Positions 1 through 10,800 of a DNA stretch of 20,682 nt are shown here, in pieces. Made by a program: the position numbers and the translations under genes. The stretch is from a virus. The notes beneath the pieces are model-generated. The model did not search any database. It had not been told where the DNA came from and worked only from the letters and a program-made list of their open reading frames with translations. Position 1 is the stretch's first letter, and the number at the start of each line of letters is the position of its first letter. The DNA lies in IMG/VR virus record IMGVR_UViG_3300042691_018355, positions 1 to 20,682 of that record. One strand, given 5' to 3'.

Positions 1-403
1 CAGGCAATTGAGCCGTTAAAACCCCGATAAGAGTTCCCACAATACCTTTTACCCATTCATCAATTTGAATATCACTAGTAAGTGTCATTTGTATGAATGC
101 CCACAGAAGTACAAAATATCCTACATTGTAAAGTATAGTCACAGTAATTTGAGGTAACTCTCCAAGACTTGTCTTTTCCAATACTGGAGCATTTGCCAAT
201 GCTTTTTCATAATTTGTTTGAGCATTTTGCAAAAGTGCTAAACTTTTATCGTTTGAAATTAACTTTTCTTCTAATTGCTCTACTGTTTTTACTTTGAACT
301 GCTTAAATACAAAAAGCAATGCTTGTGCTTGCAGTGGACCACGCAGTCCTTCTGCGAGCGACGGAGCAATAGAATCTGCAATTTGTAATAATTTATCCAT
401 CAT
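1..403 (-). CDS. Holin-like membrane protein (3TM gene-transfer-agent holin type), 3' part cut by window edge
   Basis: The reading frame opens with two consecutive ATG codons (403 and 400) and stays open for 134 codons to the left edge, so the C-terminus is missing. The second ATG is better spaced from a weak GAG element. Residues near 10-25 read IADSIAPSLAEGLRGPL, which resembles the start of the GTA-type 3TM holin family. A charged, probably helical stretch follows (about 35-75), then one clear membrane segment (VTILYNVGYFVLLWAFIQ) and the start of a second (WVKGIVGTLIGVLTAQLP). Proteins of this kind are thought to permeabilise the inner membrane at the end of infection. The gene starts 5 nt after the stop of the fibre assembly gene, so it belongs to the same transcript. 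The family match is from memory of the pattern; another small phage membrane protein is possible. Confidence 0.65.
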   Translation of the reverse strand, partial: MMDKLLQIADSIAPSLAEGLRGPLQAQALLFVFKQFKVKTVEQLEEKLISNDKSLALLQNAQTNYEKALANAPVLEKTSLGELPQITVTILYNVGYFVLLWAFIQMTLTSDIQIDEWVKGIVGTLIGVLTAQLP

Positions 404-408
404 TTTTC

Positions 409-861
409 TCAGTTAGTGGGAGGCGTCGGCCACACCACATCTTCTAGCGAAGTTAAGCTAGGTTGATTTTGAGGAAGATCTCGAAGTTGTTGTCGATAGA
501 CTGCCCATTCTTGTTTTTTACTTTGTGTTAGGGGAGAATCAGCGAGCTGAGTCCAATCACAGATATATAATTTTGATAGTCTTTCTTGTCGAATTATATC
601 ATATAATATCTGTGAGTTATACTGCCAACTTTCGTTTTCCCTATCCCAGATGTAGTAATCCCCTGGTCGGGGACTGCGAGTACGCCATTCGTTATTTTTA
701 CGATAGCGAGTAAGTATAAAATTTACCTGATCTTCATTTGAAGAAATTTCATATACTGTACAGCCATCTATAATTTGACCATCATAGTAGTCATTATCGT
801 TACCTGGAGACACAACATGTACCACTTCTCCATTACCGTTTACATATGCAAATTGTTTCAT
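409..861 (-). CDS. Tail fibre assembly / tail assembly chaperone-type protein
   Basis: A protein of 150 residues. The start at 861 is chosen because AAGGAG lies 5 nt upstream and the ATG overlaps the previous stop as ATGA; a TTG 27 nt further upstream has no such support. The C-terminal half holds the signature of caudoviral tail-fibre assembly or tail assembly chaperone proteins: an R-rich helix, then CDWTQLADSPLTQSKKQEW and YRQQLRDLP (residues about 91-130), ending in VVWPTPP. The N-terminal half is a short beta-rich region (FAYVNGNGEVVHVV) of unknown partner. Family members chaperone folding or trimerisation of fibre or tip proteins. Its place just after the tip genes suggests its client is J or one of the two small tip proteins, but the sequence does not show this directly. 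Confidence 0.8.
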   Translation of the reverse strand: MKQFAYVNGNGEVVHVVSPGNDNDYYDGQIIDGCTVYEISSNEDQVNFILTRYRKNNEWRTRSPRPGDYYIWDRENESWQYNSQILYDIIRQERLSKLYICDWTQLADSPLTQSKKQEWAVYRQQLRDLPQNQPSLTSLEDVVWPTPPTN

Positions 862-1526
862 GACAACTCCTTTACTATCATATAGCAACTATCTTTATTT
901 ATTTTTTGAGGAGTAAATACTCCTCCAGGTAAATTATAAGACTCAAATATTATTCTACCATGTGTAGAATTTGCCCAAATACAATTATAACGAATTCGAA
1001 TATCTTCTCCTACAACGTAAGGAGGTGCATGAGGTAGAAAAAATGTACTAGTTCCATTAACAAGACAATAATACTTACTAAAATCTGAATACCAAGTAGT
1101 AGCTGAAGGGAACGCTATATTAATACTATTAGACACATTGCTATTAAGTACTCCAACAGCTACAATCTCAAAATTTCTCTCAATATTAGAATAAAATGTT
1201 ACATTTGATGAGGTATTATATACTGCTATTCCGTAATTTGAATTTGCAGATATTCCTAATGCATCAAATCTTCTACAGACATAGTATCTTGCGGAAGACA
1301 CTAAACTTTTAGACCAATTTGTACCGACATAATCTCTAGCAAGTATACCATTAGTATTGGTATTTGCTCTGGCAAATACCAAATCAGAAGATAATGAATT
1401 TGCTACTCCGGGATACGCAGAGTTTGGAGTAGCCGTATTTAAATTTGAAAAAAAGCCGATATTAGGGTAGTTTAAATCAATAACAATTCTATCATTATTA
1501 TTTAATACTTCGATACCATAGCTCAT
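858..1526 (-). CDS. Small tip-associated protein with M-S-Y-G-I-E-V N-terminus (222 aa)
   Basis: A soluble, Asn/Ser/Tyr-rich protein of 222 residues with no signal peptide or membrane segment. Its first residues, MSYGIEVLNNNDRIVIDLNY, match the opening of the next gene upstream (MAYGLEVYNSSGNTVLSFTS), so the two look like paralogues sharing an N-terminal beta domain. Proteins opening this way are common directly after J-like genes in siphoviruses (I recall DUF6453-type virion proteins) and are presumed tail-tip accessories. The remainder (about 30-222) looks beta-rich with several aromatic residues (YYVCRRFDALG, WYSDFSKYYCLV) and has no motif I recognise. The start overlaps the upstream stop as ATGA, and the stop overlaps the next ATG, so translation is probably coupled. 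A role in receptor binding is inference from position only. Confidence 0.7.
   Translation of the reverse strand: MSYGIEVLNNNDRIVIDLNYPNIGFFSNLNTATPNSAYPGVANSLSSDLVFARANTNTNGILARDYVGTNWSKSLVSSARYYVCRRFDALGISANSNYGIAVYNTSSNVTFYSNIERNFEIVAVGVLNSNVSNSINIAFPSATTWYSDFSKYYCLVNGTSTFFLPHAPPYVVGEDIRIRYNCIWANSTHGRIIFESYNLPGGVFTPQKINKDSCYMIVKELS
867..872 (-). promoter_or_regulatory. Ribosome binding site for the fibre assembly gene
   Basis: AAGGAG on the minus strand lies 5 nt before the ATG at 861. It is one of only two strong Shine-Dalgarno sequences in the window and decides the start of this gene over the upstream TTG at 888. It lies inside the end of the preceding coding sequence. Confidence 0.8.
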
Positions 1527-1804
1527 GATCGTATTACCCAGTAATCTACATTTATTGTAGTTGTAATTTGAGTTTTAACCGTAAAAGACCCTGAGTTTAA
1601 AGTAATTGTTAATCCTACATAAGTATAATTTACAGGAAAAGCAATTACATCCCAGGAGTCATTATTTGCCAACCCTGTAACAGTAACAGTCGTCCCAGTT
1701 GAATTGGCAGTAACAGTTCCACTTTGTACAAATCGAGGAACTCGACTTGTAAAAGAAAGTACTGTATTTCCGCTCGAATTATAAACTTCTAGTCCATATG
1801 CCAT
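1523..1804 (-). CDS. Small tip-associated protein with M-A-Y-G-L-E-V N-terminus (93 aa)
   Basis: A 93-residue, Thr/Val/Asn-rich, probably all-beta protein. It opens MAYGLEVYNSSG and continues SRVPRFVQSGTV, a pattern I associate with small virion proteins encoded next to J in many siphoviruses (DUF6453-like). No catalytic motif, cysteine or membrane segment is visible. The ATG shares one base with the stop of J (TAATG); an AGGA element lies about 12 nt upstream, so reinitiation after J is likely. The same N-terminal pattern recurs in the next gene, which suggests duplication with the longer copy gaining an extra domain. Function in the virion is unknown. Confidence 0.72.
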   Translation of the reverse strand: MAYGLEVYNSSGNTVLSFTSRVPRFVQSGTVTANSTGTTVTVTGLANNDSWDVIAFPVNYTYVGLTITLNSGSFTVKTQITTTINVDYWVIRS

Positions 1805-4800
1805 TATGTTAAATTTCCTAATTTAACTCGTAAAGTTCCACTGGTATCAAAAATTCGAATGCTAGTAGTACTTATTTCCATTCTTTCTCCAGAAGTATTA
1901 CTTTTAATACTTAGTCCTGTAGTAGAAGTACCTGAAATATTAACTACTGCAACATTTATTGTTCCAGCATTCAGTTTATCAGCAGAAAGGTCTAGTATTT
2001 TTGCATTGTTAATAATACCATTTGCAATTTGAATAGTACCCGTAATTACTGCTTCAGTAGTAGAAATTTTAGCTGCTGTTATTGCGCCTGCATTAATTTT
2101 ATTTGTTTCAATAGCATTTGCAGCTATTTTATCTGCTATTACAGCATTTGCAGCAATAGTATATGCTACTACAGCGTTTGCGGCTATTTTACCTGCAATT
2201 ATTGAGTTTGCTATTAGTTTTTCTGCATTAACAGAATTAACATCAAGTTGAACAGTAGTAATTGAATTTGCAGCTATTTTATTAGCAGTTACAGCATTTG
2301 CCTCTAGTTTGGAAGTAATAATAGCTCCATCCTCAATAAGAGTAGCGGTTACTAGCTCTTCAAATCTAACATCTGCAATTTGAATTTCTCCGCCTGAATT
2401 TTCCCAATTAAGTAAAAAAGAAGGAGCTACAAATCTAGTATTAGCATGAAAATTTGAAGGTCCCGCTGTGGTAGTTACTTTTGTCCAGCTTGCAGATGAA
2501 GCACTGCTAGCCCATAGATAAAAGTTATGCCCAGAATTTCCTCCTATAAGAGCGCCCGTAGAATCTCGTTCTTGAAGAGTTGCATAATTATTATATCCTG
2601 GAGTTCCTATTGTTCTATAATAAAACGTAAGTCTATAAGATTTTGTTCTATCAATAGGAATTGTTTTTATACCTTCTCCAGGATACCAGGTCATATTTCT
2701 TGCAGCAGTTCCACTTGCAGCATATGCTACATATCTACCTGCTGGAGCATCTGTTACTATTTTAAATAAAGCTAGCGTACCCCCATAAGTATTACTCCAG
2801 CTAGCTTGATCTTCAAAAGTCGAATCTGGCAATAAGGAAGCTGCTGGATTTGCTACTAATAATTTGTTAGTTGTAACAGAACCTGCTGCTATCTTTACTG
2901 AAGTAATAGAATTAGCTGCTAATTTATCTGTTTCAATAGCTCCCGCTTGAATATTTTCAGCTAATACAGCATTTGCAGCTAATTGAATTGTACTAATTGA
3001 ATTAGCTGCTATTTTTTCTCCTACAATAGTGCCATCTACTATTAAATCTCCTACTGTTTTTTCCTCAAGACGAATATCAGTTATTTCCTGATAGTTAGTA
3101 GTTGAGCTACTTCCAGTCCAGTTTAATATAGTTCTAATTTTTACAGCTCTTTCAGAAGCAGTAGGCGTAAACTCTGTTGATAACTTTTGCCAGGAAGCGG
3201 TGGGAGTAACATATTCTAGTCCACTAAAAGTTAGCTGAACACCGCCTTGATCTAATAATCTTAGATATAAACCACCATTATCGCTACCAACTTTACGTAC
3301 CCAAGCAGATAGTCTATACTTTTTACCACTAGAAACCGGATAACTATTTACAGTTTGAATAGCACACGGTCCTAGACCGTAAGAAGTAAAAACAGAATCA
3401 CCAGAAACCGAATCCCCAATAGTTCGTCTAATAGCTGTTGCGCCATGTGCTCCGTCAGCCCAAGCTGTGTCATCTTGACATCCTGGATCTTCATTTATAG
3501 CTTGGCCTTGTCCAGTAACATATAATTTATTTGTTGTAATTGAACCAGCAGCTATTTTTACCGAAGTAATAGAATTAGCAGCTAACTTATCTGTTTGAAC
3601 AGCCCCTGCTTGAATATTTTCAGCTAATACAGCGTTTGCAGCTAATTGAATTGTAGTAATTGAATTAGCTGCTATTTTATTTGCATCAACAGAATTTGCC
3701 GCTAATTTACTAGTAGTAATGGCCCCATCAGTTATTAAAGTAGCATCTGATTTTTCCATTAATCTTATATTTGTTACAGCATGTTGAATTCCTGTATTCG
3801 AACTATAATTTAATAGTGCCACTAATCTTACATATCTTGCCGCAGTAGGAATAGCTGCAGCTTCGCCAGGACCAAATCCTATTGTATATTCTGTCCACGA
3901 AGAAGGAAAGGCACCCCCTGTTATTCCATAATAAGAATAAGTACCATTACCCCCCCAACCAGAAGGAGAGTTTGCTCCTCCATTTGCCGTATCAAGATAA
4001 GAAGGCATAAGAGCACCGTTAGCAGCATACCAAGCAATTCCTAAATATCCATTTCCTTGTCCTAAAGTTCCTGCGGTTTGTTTAGCCCACATATCTAGTC
4101 TATAAGGCTTATTGGGTTCAATTGGAATGAGCTCAGCATTTTTAACTTCTACAGCTATTCCAGCTGGATTAACTATAGCAGTATTTCCTGCAGGACCATC
4201 TGTTATTCCAGTTAATTGACTACCATTAGGCCATGCTGCAATATCTTGGCCCATAGGATCTGGATTTAATGCAGCCCCACTTCCTGTTACTAGTAACTTA
4301 TTAGTAGTAATAGACTTTGACGCTATTTTTACGGAAGTAATAGAATTAGCTGCTAATTTATCTGTTTCAATAGCTCCCGCTTGAATATTTTCAGCTAATA
4401 CAGCGTTTGCAGCTAATTGAATTGTAGTAATTGAATTAGCAGCTATTTTTTCTGCAATTACTGAGTTAGCAGCTATTTTATTAGCAGTTACAGCATCTGC
4501 GGCTAATTGAATTGTGGTAATTGAATTAGCAGCTATTTTTTCTGCAATTACTGAGTTAGCAGCTATTTTATTAGCAGTTACAGCATCTGCGGCTAATTGA
4601 ATTGTAGTAATTGAATTAGCAGCTATTTTTTCTGCAATTACTGAGTTAGCTGAAATATTTTCGGCTATAACAGAATTTGCTGCTAAAGATTCAGTAGTTA
4701 CAGAATTTGCACTTAAATGACGAGTTACAATTGAATTTGCAGCTAATTTTTCTGCAACTATTGAGTTTGCTTCAAGCTTTTCTGTAGTAATAGCATTTGC

Positions 4801-7800
4801 TGCAATTGTATTTGCCGTAACAGCATTTGCAGCTATTTTACCTGCTACTACTGCTTCTGCTATGAGTTTAGGGCTAGTTATCGCATTATTTGCAATTTCT
4901 GTAGAAGTAATTGTTCCAGGTAATATTTCATCTGGGCGTGGAGAATATGCCGTAGAGACATCGCCTAATTCTACTTGACAATTATCCCAATATACAGTTC
5001 CATTTGGAGCATAAATTCTTACTTCTATAAAAGAAGGGGATGCAGAAGTAGTAAAAGTAACACTTTTTTTAGTCCATACTCCTGTCGCGTGCGAGCTAGA
5101 TAGAGTTAAGTCGGCATTAGAAAGAGTTCCGTCATAAATTAATACACTTCTATTATCTACAGCCCCGCCAGTTATGGAGTTTACATATACCCAGGCTGTA
5201 AAAGTATATGTTGTACTTGGCAATACTGAGCCTGTATATTGTTGATATAAATAAGAATCTTGTCCAGAGGTAGTATGTACAAATTTTGCAGATTTTGTAC
5301 CGCTCAAAGCTCTATCCGTTGAACTAGAGCCTGTAAAACTAATAATTTTAGTCCAATTTTCTAAATCTACAGCGGACTCAAATCCACTATTGTTTAGTAG
5401 ATTTCCACCCCCAAGTGTTATATTTAACTTAGGAGCAGTAATTGCACCAACTTGAACTTGAGCAGCTCCAACAGCATTTGCAGCCATTTTAACTTGTGTA
5501 ATTGCATTTGCTACAAGTGCCGCAGTATTTACAGAATTTAAAGCCATTTTGGCTTCTGTAATTGCACTGCCCACTATTGCAGATGTATTTACAGAGTTTA
5601 GAGCCATTTTGGCTTCTGTAATTGCACTACCTACAATCGCTGCAGTATTTACAGAGTTTAGAGCCATTTTGGCTTCCGTAATTGCGCTTCCTACAATTTG
5701 AGCAGTATTAACAGAAAGAGGCGCTATTTTTGTCTCAGTTACAGCGTTAGAAATTAATTGTGCTGTATTTACAGATAATGGGGCTAATTTTACTTCTGTA
5801 ATTGCAGTATTTGCTATTTTTGTGCTAGTTACTGCACTTGTTGCTATCTTAAGTTCTGTTATAGCTGCAGTTATAATCTGGGCAGTATTAACAGAAAGAG
5901 GGGCTATTTTTGTTTCACTTACTGCATTTGCAGCTATTTTAATTTCAGTTATTGCAGTATTTTGAATTTGTCCTGTATTAACAGAATTTAGTGCTAATTG
6001 AGCTTCTATAAGTTGTCCAGTAATATTTGCTGCGGGAACTGCAGAAGTCCACGCACTACCAGTATACCTGTATAAAACATCTTCTCCGGTTAAAAATACT
6101 ACCCTACCTTCAAAAAGATTAGTACTTGGTAAAGTTCCTACAATCTCATATCCGCCTTTTGCTTTTGCTACTGAAAATTCTCCAGTATACGTTTTTCCAG
6201 CATAACTTGCATTTATTGTTAAAGTTCCAGTATCGTTTGCAGTTGCAAGATTTGTAACAGAATATTGACCTTTAGTAGTTGCAGTATTTGATACTGTACC
6301 TGTAAGTCCAGTAGTTGTAGCACTTGTCCAGCTTGCATTTTCTGTAATATTTACGTCACCACGGTATAGACTTGCTTGACCAGAAGCTCCCGAATAACTT
6401 GCGACAGTACCTTCAGCGTAAGCAAATAAAGTAATACCTGCGCGAGATATTGATAATGAAATTGCAGGCTCTCCTGCAGCGCCATTTGCGCCCGTAGCGC
6501 CATTAGCTCCGGCTGCACCAGCACGAACTCCAGTAAAACTTTGTTGCCGAGTATAAGTTGTTAAATTACCTAAAGTATCTTTTACTGTAATATTATATAC
6601 AATTGAACCTGTATTTGCAGTAAGATTACTATGATTACCATAACGTCTTGTATCGTTTGTAACTGCTGTAGTATTTGTAGTGGGATTAGTATTTACATTA
6701 ATATTTGTATTGCTTGCTACTGCTACATTAAAACTAGGGGATGGAGTGGCTGTTGCATTATAAGTTAATGGAGTATTACCTTCCCATACTAAAATGTCTG
6801 TTCCAGAAGCAGTATAAATACCGTTTAATCCAGAAGAATCTAAAGGAATAGAGTGATTTTCATTTACTACTAATACAGTATGCGCTCCCCTGCCATTTAC
6901 TCCATTAGCGCCAGCTCTTAATCCAGTAAAGCTTTGTTGTATATAATAAGTAATAAAATTACCTAAAGTATCTCTTACACCAATACCGTATACAATATAA
7001 GCTGAATTTGAAATAAGATTACTATGATTACCATAACGTCTTGTATCATTAGTTACAACAGTAGTTACTGTAGTAGGATTTGTATTTGGGGTTATATTTA
7101 AACTATTCTGAACTATAACATTAAAGCTAGGCACTAAAGTTCCAGAAACATTATATGTTAATGGGGTATTCCCTTCCCACACTAAAATATCTGTTCCTGA
7201 AGCAGTATAAATACCATTAGATCCATTAAGGTCTAAAGGAATAGAATGATTCTCGTTAGTAACTAATACTGTATGAGCACTTCTACCTATTGTCCCATTT
7301 GCTCCGTCTACTATTTTTAATATAGTATAAGAGCTGGAAAAGCTTCCAACATTGCTTGTAACTTTTACAAAATTATTATTTGATATCGAACCAAAACTTG
7401 TTGCATTAATTTGAGCTGAAGTATCTGTTCTATTACTTAAAATAGTATTTGCTAAAATATTATTATTCGCATCATAAACATACCAGAGTGTATTAGCTCG
7501 TAAATTTTGACGATTTGCAAATAAAGTTATAACCGAAGGACCAATTAATCCTCCTGCTGACGTATACCTAAATCCATTGCTATCAGCATCTAATATTAAC
7601 AACTGTGGCTCATCTATGGCTGTAACAGCATACCGTATTTCTTCTGAAGCTACATTGCTTGCGTTTTTAGCAATTTTAGAGAATATTGCATCATTAACAA
7701 GATCGATCTTTAGGCTTGGAGTACGAATAGTTTGATTAGTAAAAGATTTTTGTATAACTTCTCTTGTAGTTAGAGAAGTATTACTAGAAATTGTCGAAAC

Positions 7801-10800
7801 TACCGCATAAAAAGAATTTGCCGTATTAGAAGAATTATGTAGTTTAATTAAGCTTCCTATGCCTAAATTACTTGTAAAGTAAGTTCCAGTACCAGTAATT
7901 GTTCGAGAACCGACTGTGGCAGAGACAGTACCAGGAATTTGTATTAGTCCACTATTAGCAATTCCAGCTTCGCTCCAATAGCTATTTCCAGAGCCGTACG
8001 GAGTACGAATACTTGTATCAGTATAATATTTTATAACTTTCCATGGATCAGTAGAATCACTATCATCCCACATTAAAAAGTAGTCGTCATTAGCGGGCAA
8101 AGATTGAAAACTTTGTGAAGTTTGTGCACTTGTGGCCCCATTTACCGTGTACGCTTTTCCTAACGGATTCACATAAGTATATTGACTATCAATTACAGTA
8201 AAAGTATTTGCTTCGAAAAGTACAGCAGAATCTAAAGAACCGCCAGCTTTAATGCCAAAGATATCATAGCCAGGACCTGCAGAAGGCCGAATAAAAGTAA
8301 ACTCAATACTATACCAAGAAGAGTATTGCCCAAATATATTTTTTGTTCGAACTCGTACTATATAAGTTCCCGGACTAATTCCAGAAAGAACTAAATTATT
8401 TCTATTTCCAGAAACTGTTTCTGTTAAAAAGTCTCTATAAGAAGTATTAATATCATCATAAAAATTATGTTGTATTTCATAAGCATCAACATATCTATAC
8501 TCACGAGTATTTGTGTTACCATTACTGTCTGTAAAAGACTCTACCGGGGGTGTCCAAGAAATATAAGCATATAAAATAGAGTCAGAAAGATTGTCCTCAT
8601 CATTTACGTCCATTCTATAGTAATTTGCTATTAAATTAGTAACATTTGGAATATCTTGTCCTGGTCGAGGACCGGTAAAAGTATTATCTCGAATTTGTAC
8701 TTTTGCTTCTAATTCATCAAATTTTTGTTCAGCATAGTTTGATGCTACTATTGAATACACTCCACCCTGTTCTTCTTTGATGCTCAATACTCGATATTTT
8801 TTAGGCTCTACATTATTATCATAAGTAGCATTTTCTAATGCCCAGATACTATCCGTATTTGGAGTAGAAGTAAATGCAGAACTTATATCTATTATATTTC
8901 CTACATAAGGCTCGGCAGTAGTAATAGAACGCTTTTGTACATGTGTATGCTCACTAAATGTAGTGGTTACCACGTTCCCGCTATCATCAAGTAAATTTGT
9001 TGCAGCAACACTTGTAGTAACCCCAGGAATTAAATCTCCTCGATAATAAGTAGTTCCTGATATAACTGCAGAAGCTTGTTGTAGATAACAGCCTGGACCA
9101 TCAAAAACAACATGCAGCGTATGCGCCGTACTTTGAACCGCCGAAGAAGTGTTTCCAAGAATAAGATTATCAATAGTAATAAATTCATTTGTAGAAGATA
9201 CAGCATTAGTAAAACTTATGCTTACATTTGCTATATTTGTACTTAATGAACTACTAAATCCAAAAAACTTATCTTTATTTGCTACTATATTATAAGATTT
9301 TACAGTACCGGAAGTGTATCCAACATTTACTGTAAGCGGCACTTGAGCATTATACGTTCTATACGAAGCAATACCATTTACATTATAGTCTTCAGAAGTA
9401 GTATTTGCAATTGTACGAACAGATATTTCTGCACCAAAAGAACTAATTGCTGGACTAAACTGAGAAAATACTATTCCGGCTTTACTTGTACTTGTAGTAA
9501 GCCCAACATTATTAGAAGTATTTGCAATAGCAGAACTATATCCTTGTGCAGTATATTCTGTCATTGCATCTATTGCTAAAGTACCTGTAGTGCTATTTGC
9601 TCTATAACTGTAACTACCAAGAGATGCGGTATTAGTAGAAGAACGAGTTATCGAAGCTGCTTTTGCTCCAGTGTTCCCCACAAAAGAATTAAAGTTATCG
9701 GTACCAGAAGAGACCAAAGCATTTTCAAAAGAAGTTCTATTGCTAAAAGTGCTGCTCGCAATTGTAACGTCTCTATCTAACGTTATTGTTGTTCCAGAAG
9801 CGGAACGAATACGCCCACTTGCTTGAATAGCATTTAAATGATGATCTTGTACATTTACAATATCTCCAGGTAACAAAAAGTTGGCATTCATGCCAGTACC
9901 AAAACTTATAAATTCTGTCTCAAGCTGAGAAGTTAACATATTCCATAAAGCTACACGATAGGCTTGTCCTTGGCTAGTGCAGCCAAAAGCTACCGAGTTC
10001 ATTGGAACAACTTTTCCTTGCTTAATTATATCCGTTTGATCTGTAACTGTTAATACATCTTGCTGATAGAATTGATCTGGATTGTTCCAGGTAATATTTA
10101 CTTCATTATAACGAGCAAGTCTTCCTGAGTATTCATAATTAAATAATCCATCAACCACATTACCCTGAGTAAATGTATAAATAGGCTCTTTTGGACTATC
10201 TTGAATGGCTAGTAATGCGCCCTGTGCCCATATCATCATACCGCGGAAAGTAGTAGCCAAATCTCGTAATACTTTATAAGCTTCTTCTGCTTCAAAAATA
10301 TATACGTTACAAGTAAAACGAGGCTCCATTCCTCCTTTACCATCTGGAACCAGTTCATCGCAATATCGACCAATTCTATATAAACTATATTTATCTACTA
10401 GTGAGGGGTCTACATATTTACCCAAACCGTATCTTTTATTTGTAGCAAGATCATAAAAAATCCAAGCAGGATTATTTGTATATCGTGTAATAAACGTGCC
10501 GTCCCATGCTCCATTATATTTTGCTTTTCCATCAAAAGATTCTTCTCGCGTCGTATAGTTGGAAGGTACTTGAACTTTTATACCGCGAACATGATATGAA
10601 CGTCCCGGTATGGAATTAAATCCTTCTGAAGGAAAAGTAATTGCAGCATACGCAGAATGAGGATACCTAAATTTATCCAATACCTGACACTCGACATATT
10701 TCAAAGTCGAGGCGCTAACAAAAGTAGCATCATCTGTGCTATAATCACTAGAACTATGTGGATTAATTCTGGATACAATAACTGAAAAATTAGTAAAAGG

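Noticed and set aside
858-1804. Possible target of a diversity-generating retroelement
   Set aside because: There is no reverse transcriptase, no second near-identical template copy and no adenine-biased variable block in the window.
4290-4925. Regularly spaced 30/60/90-bp repeats that could be mistaken for a CRISPR array
   Set aside because: The repeats are contiguous, in frame and coding for decapeptides, with no unique spacers of constant length between identical repeats.
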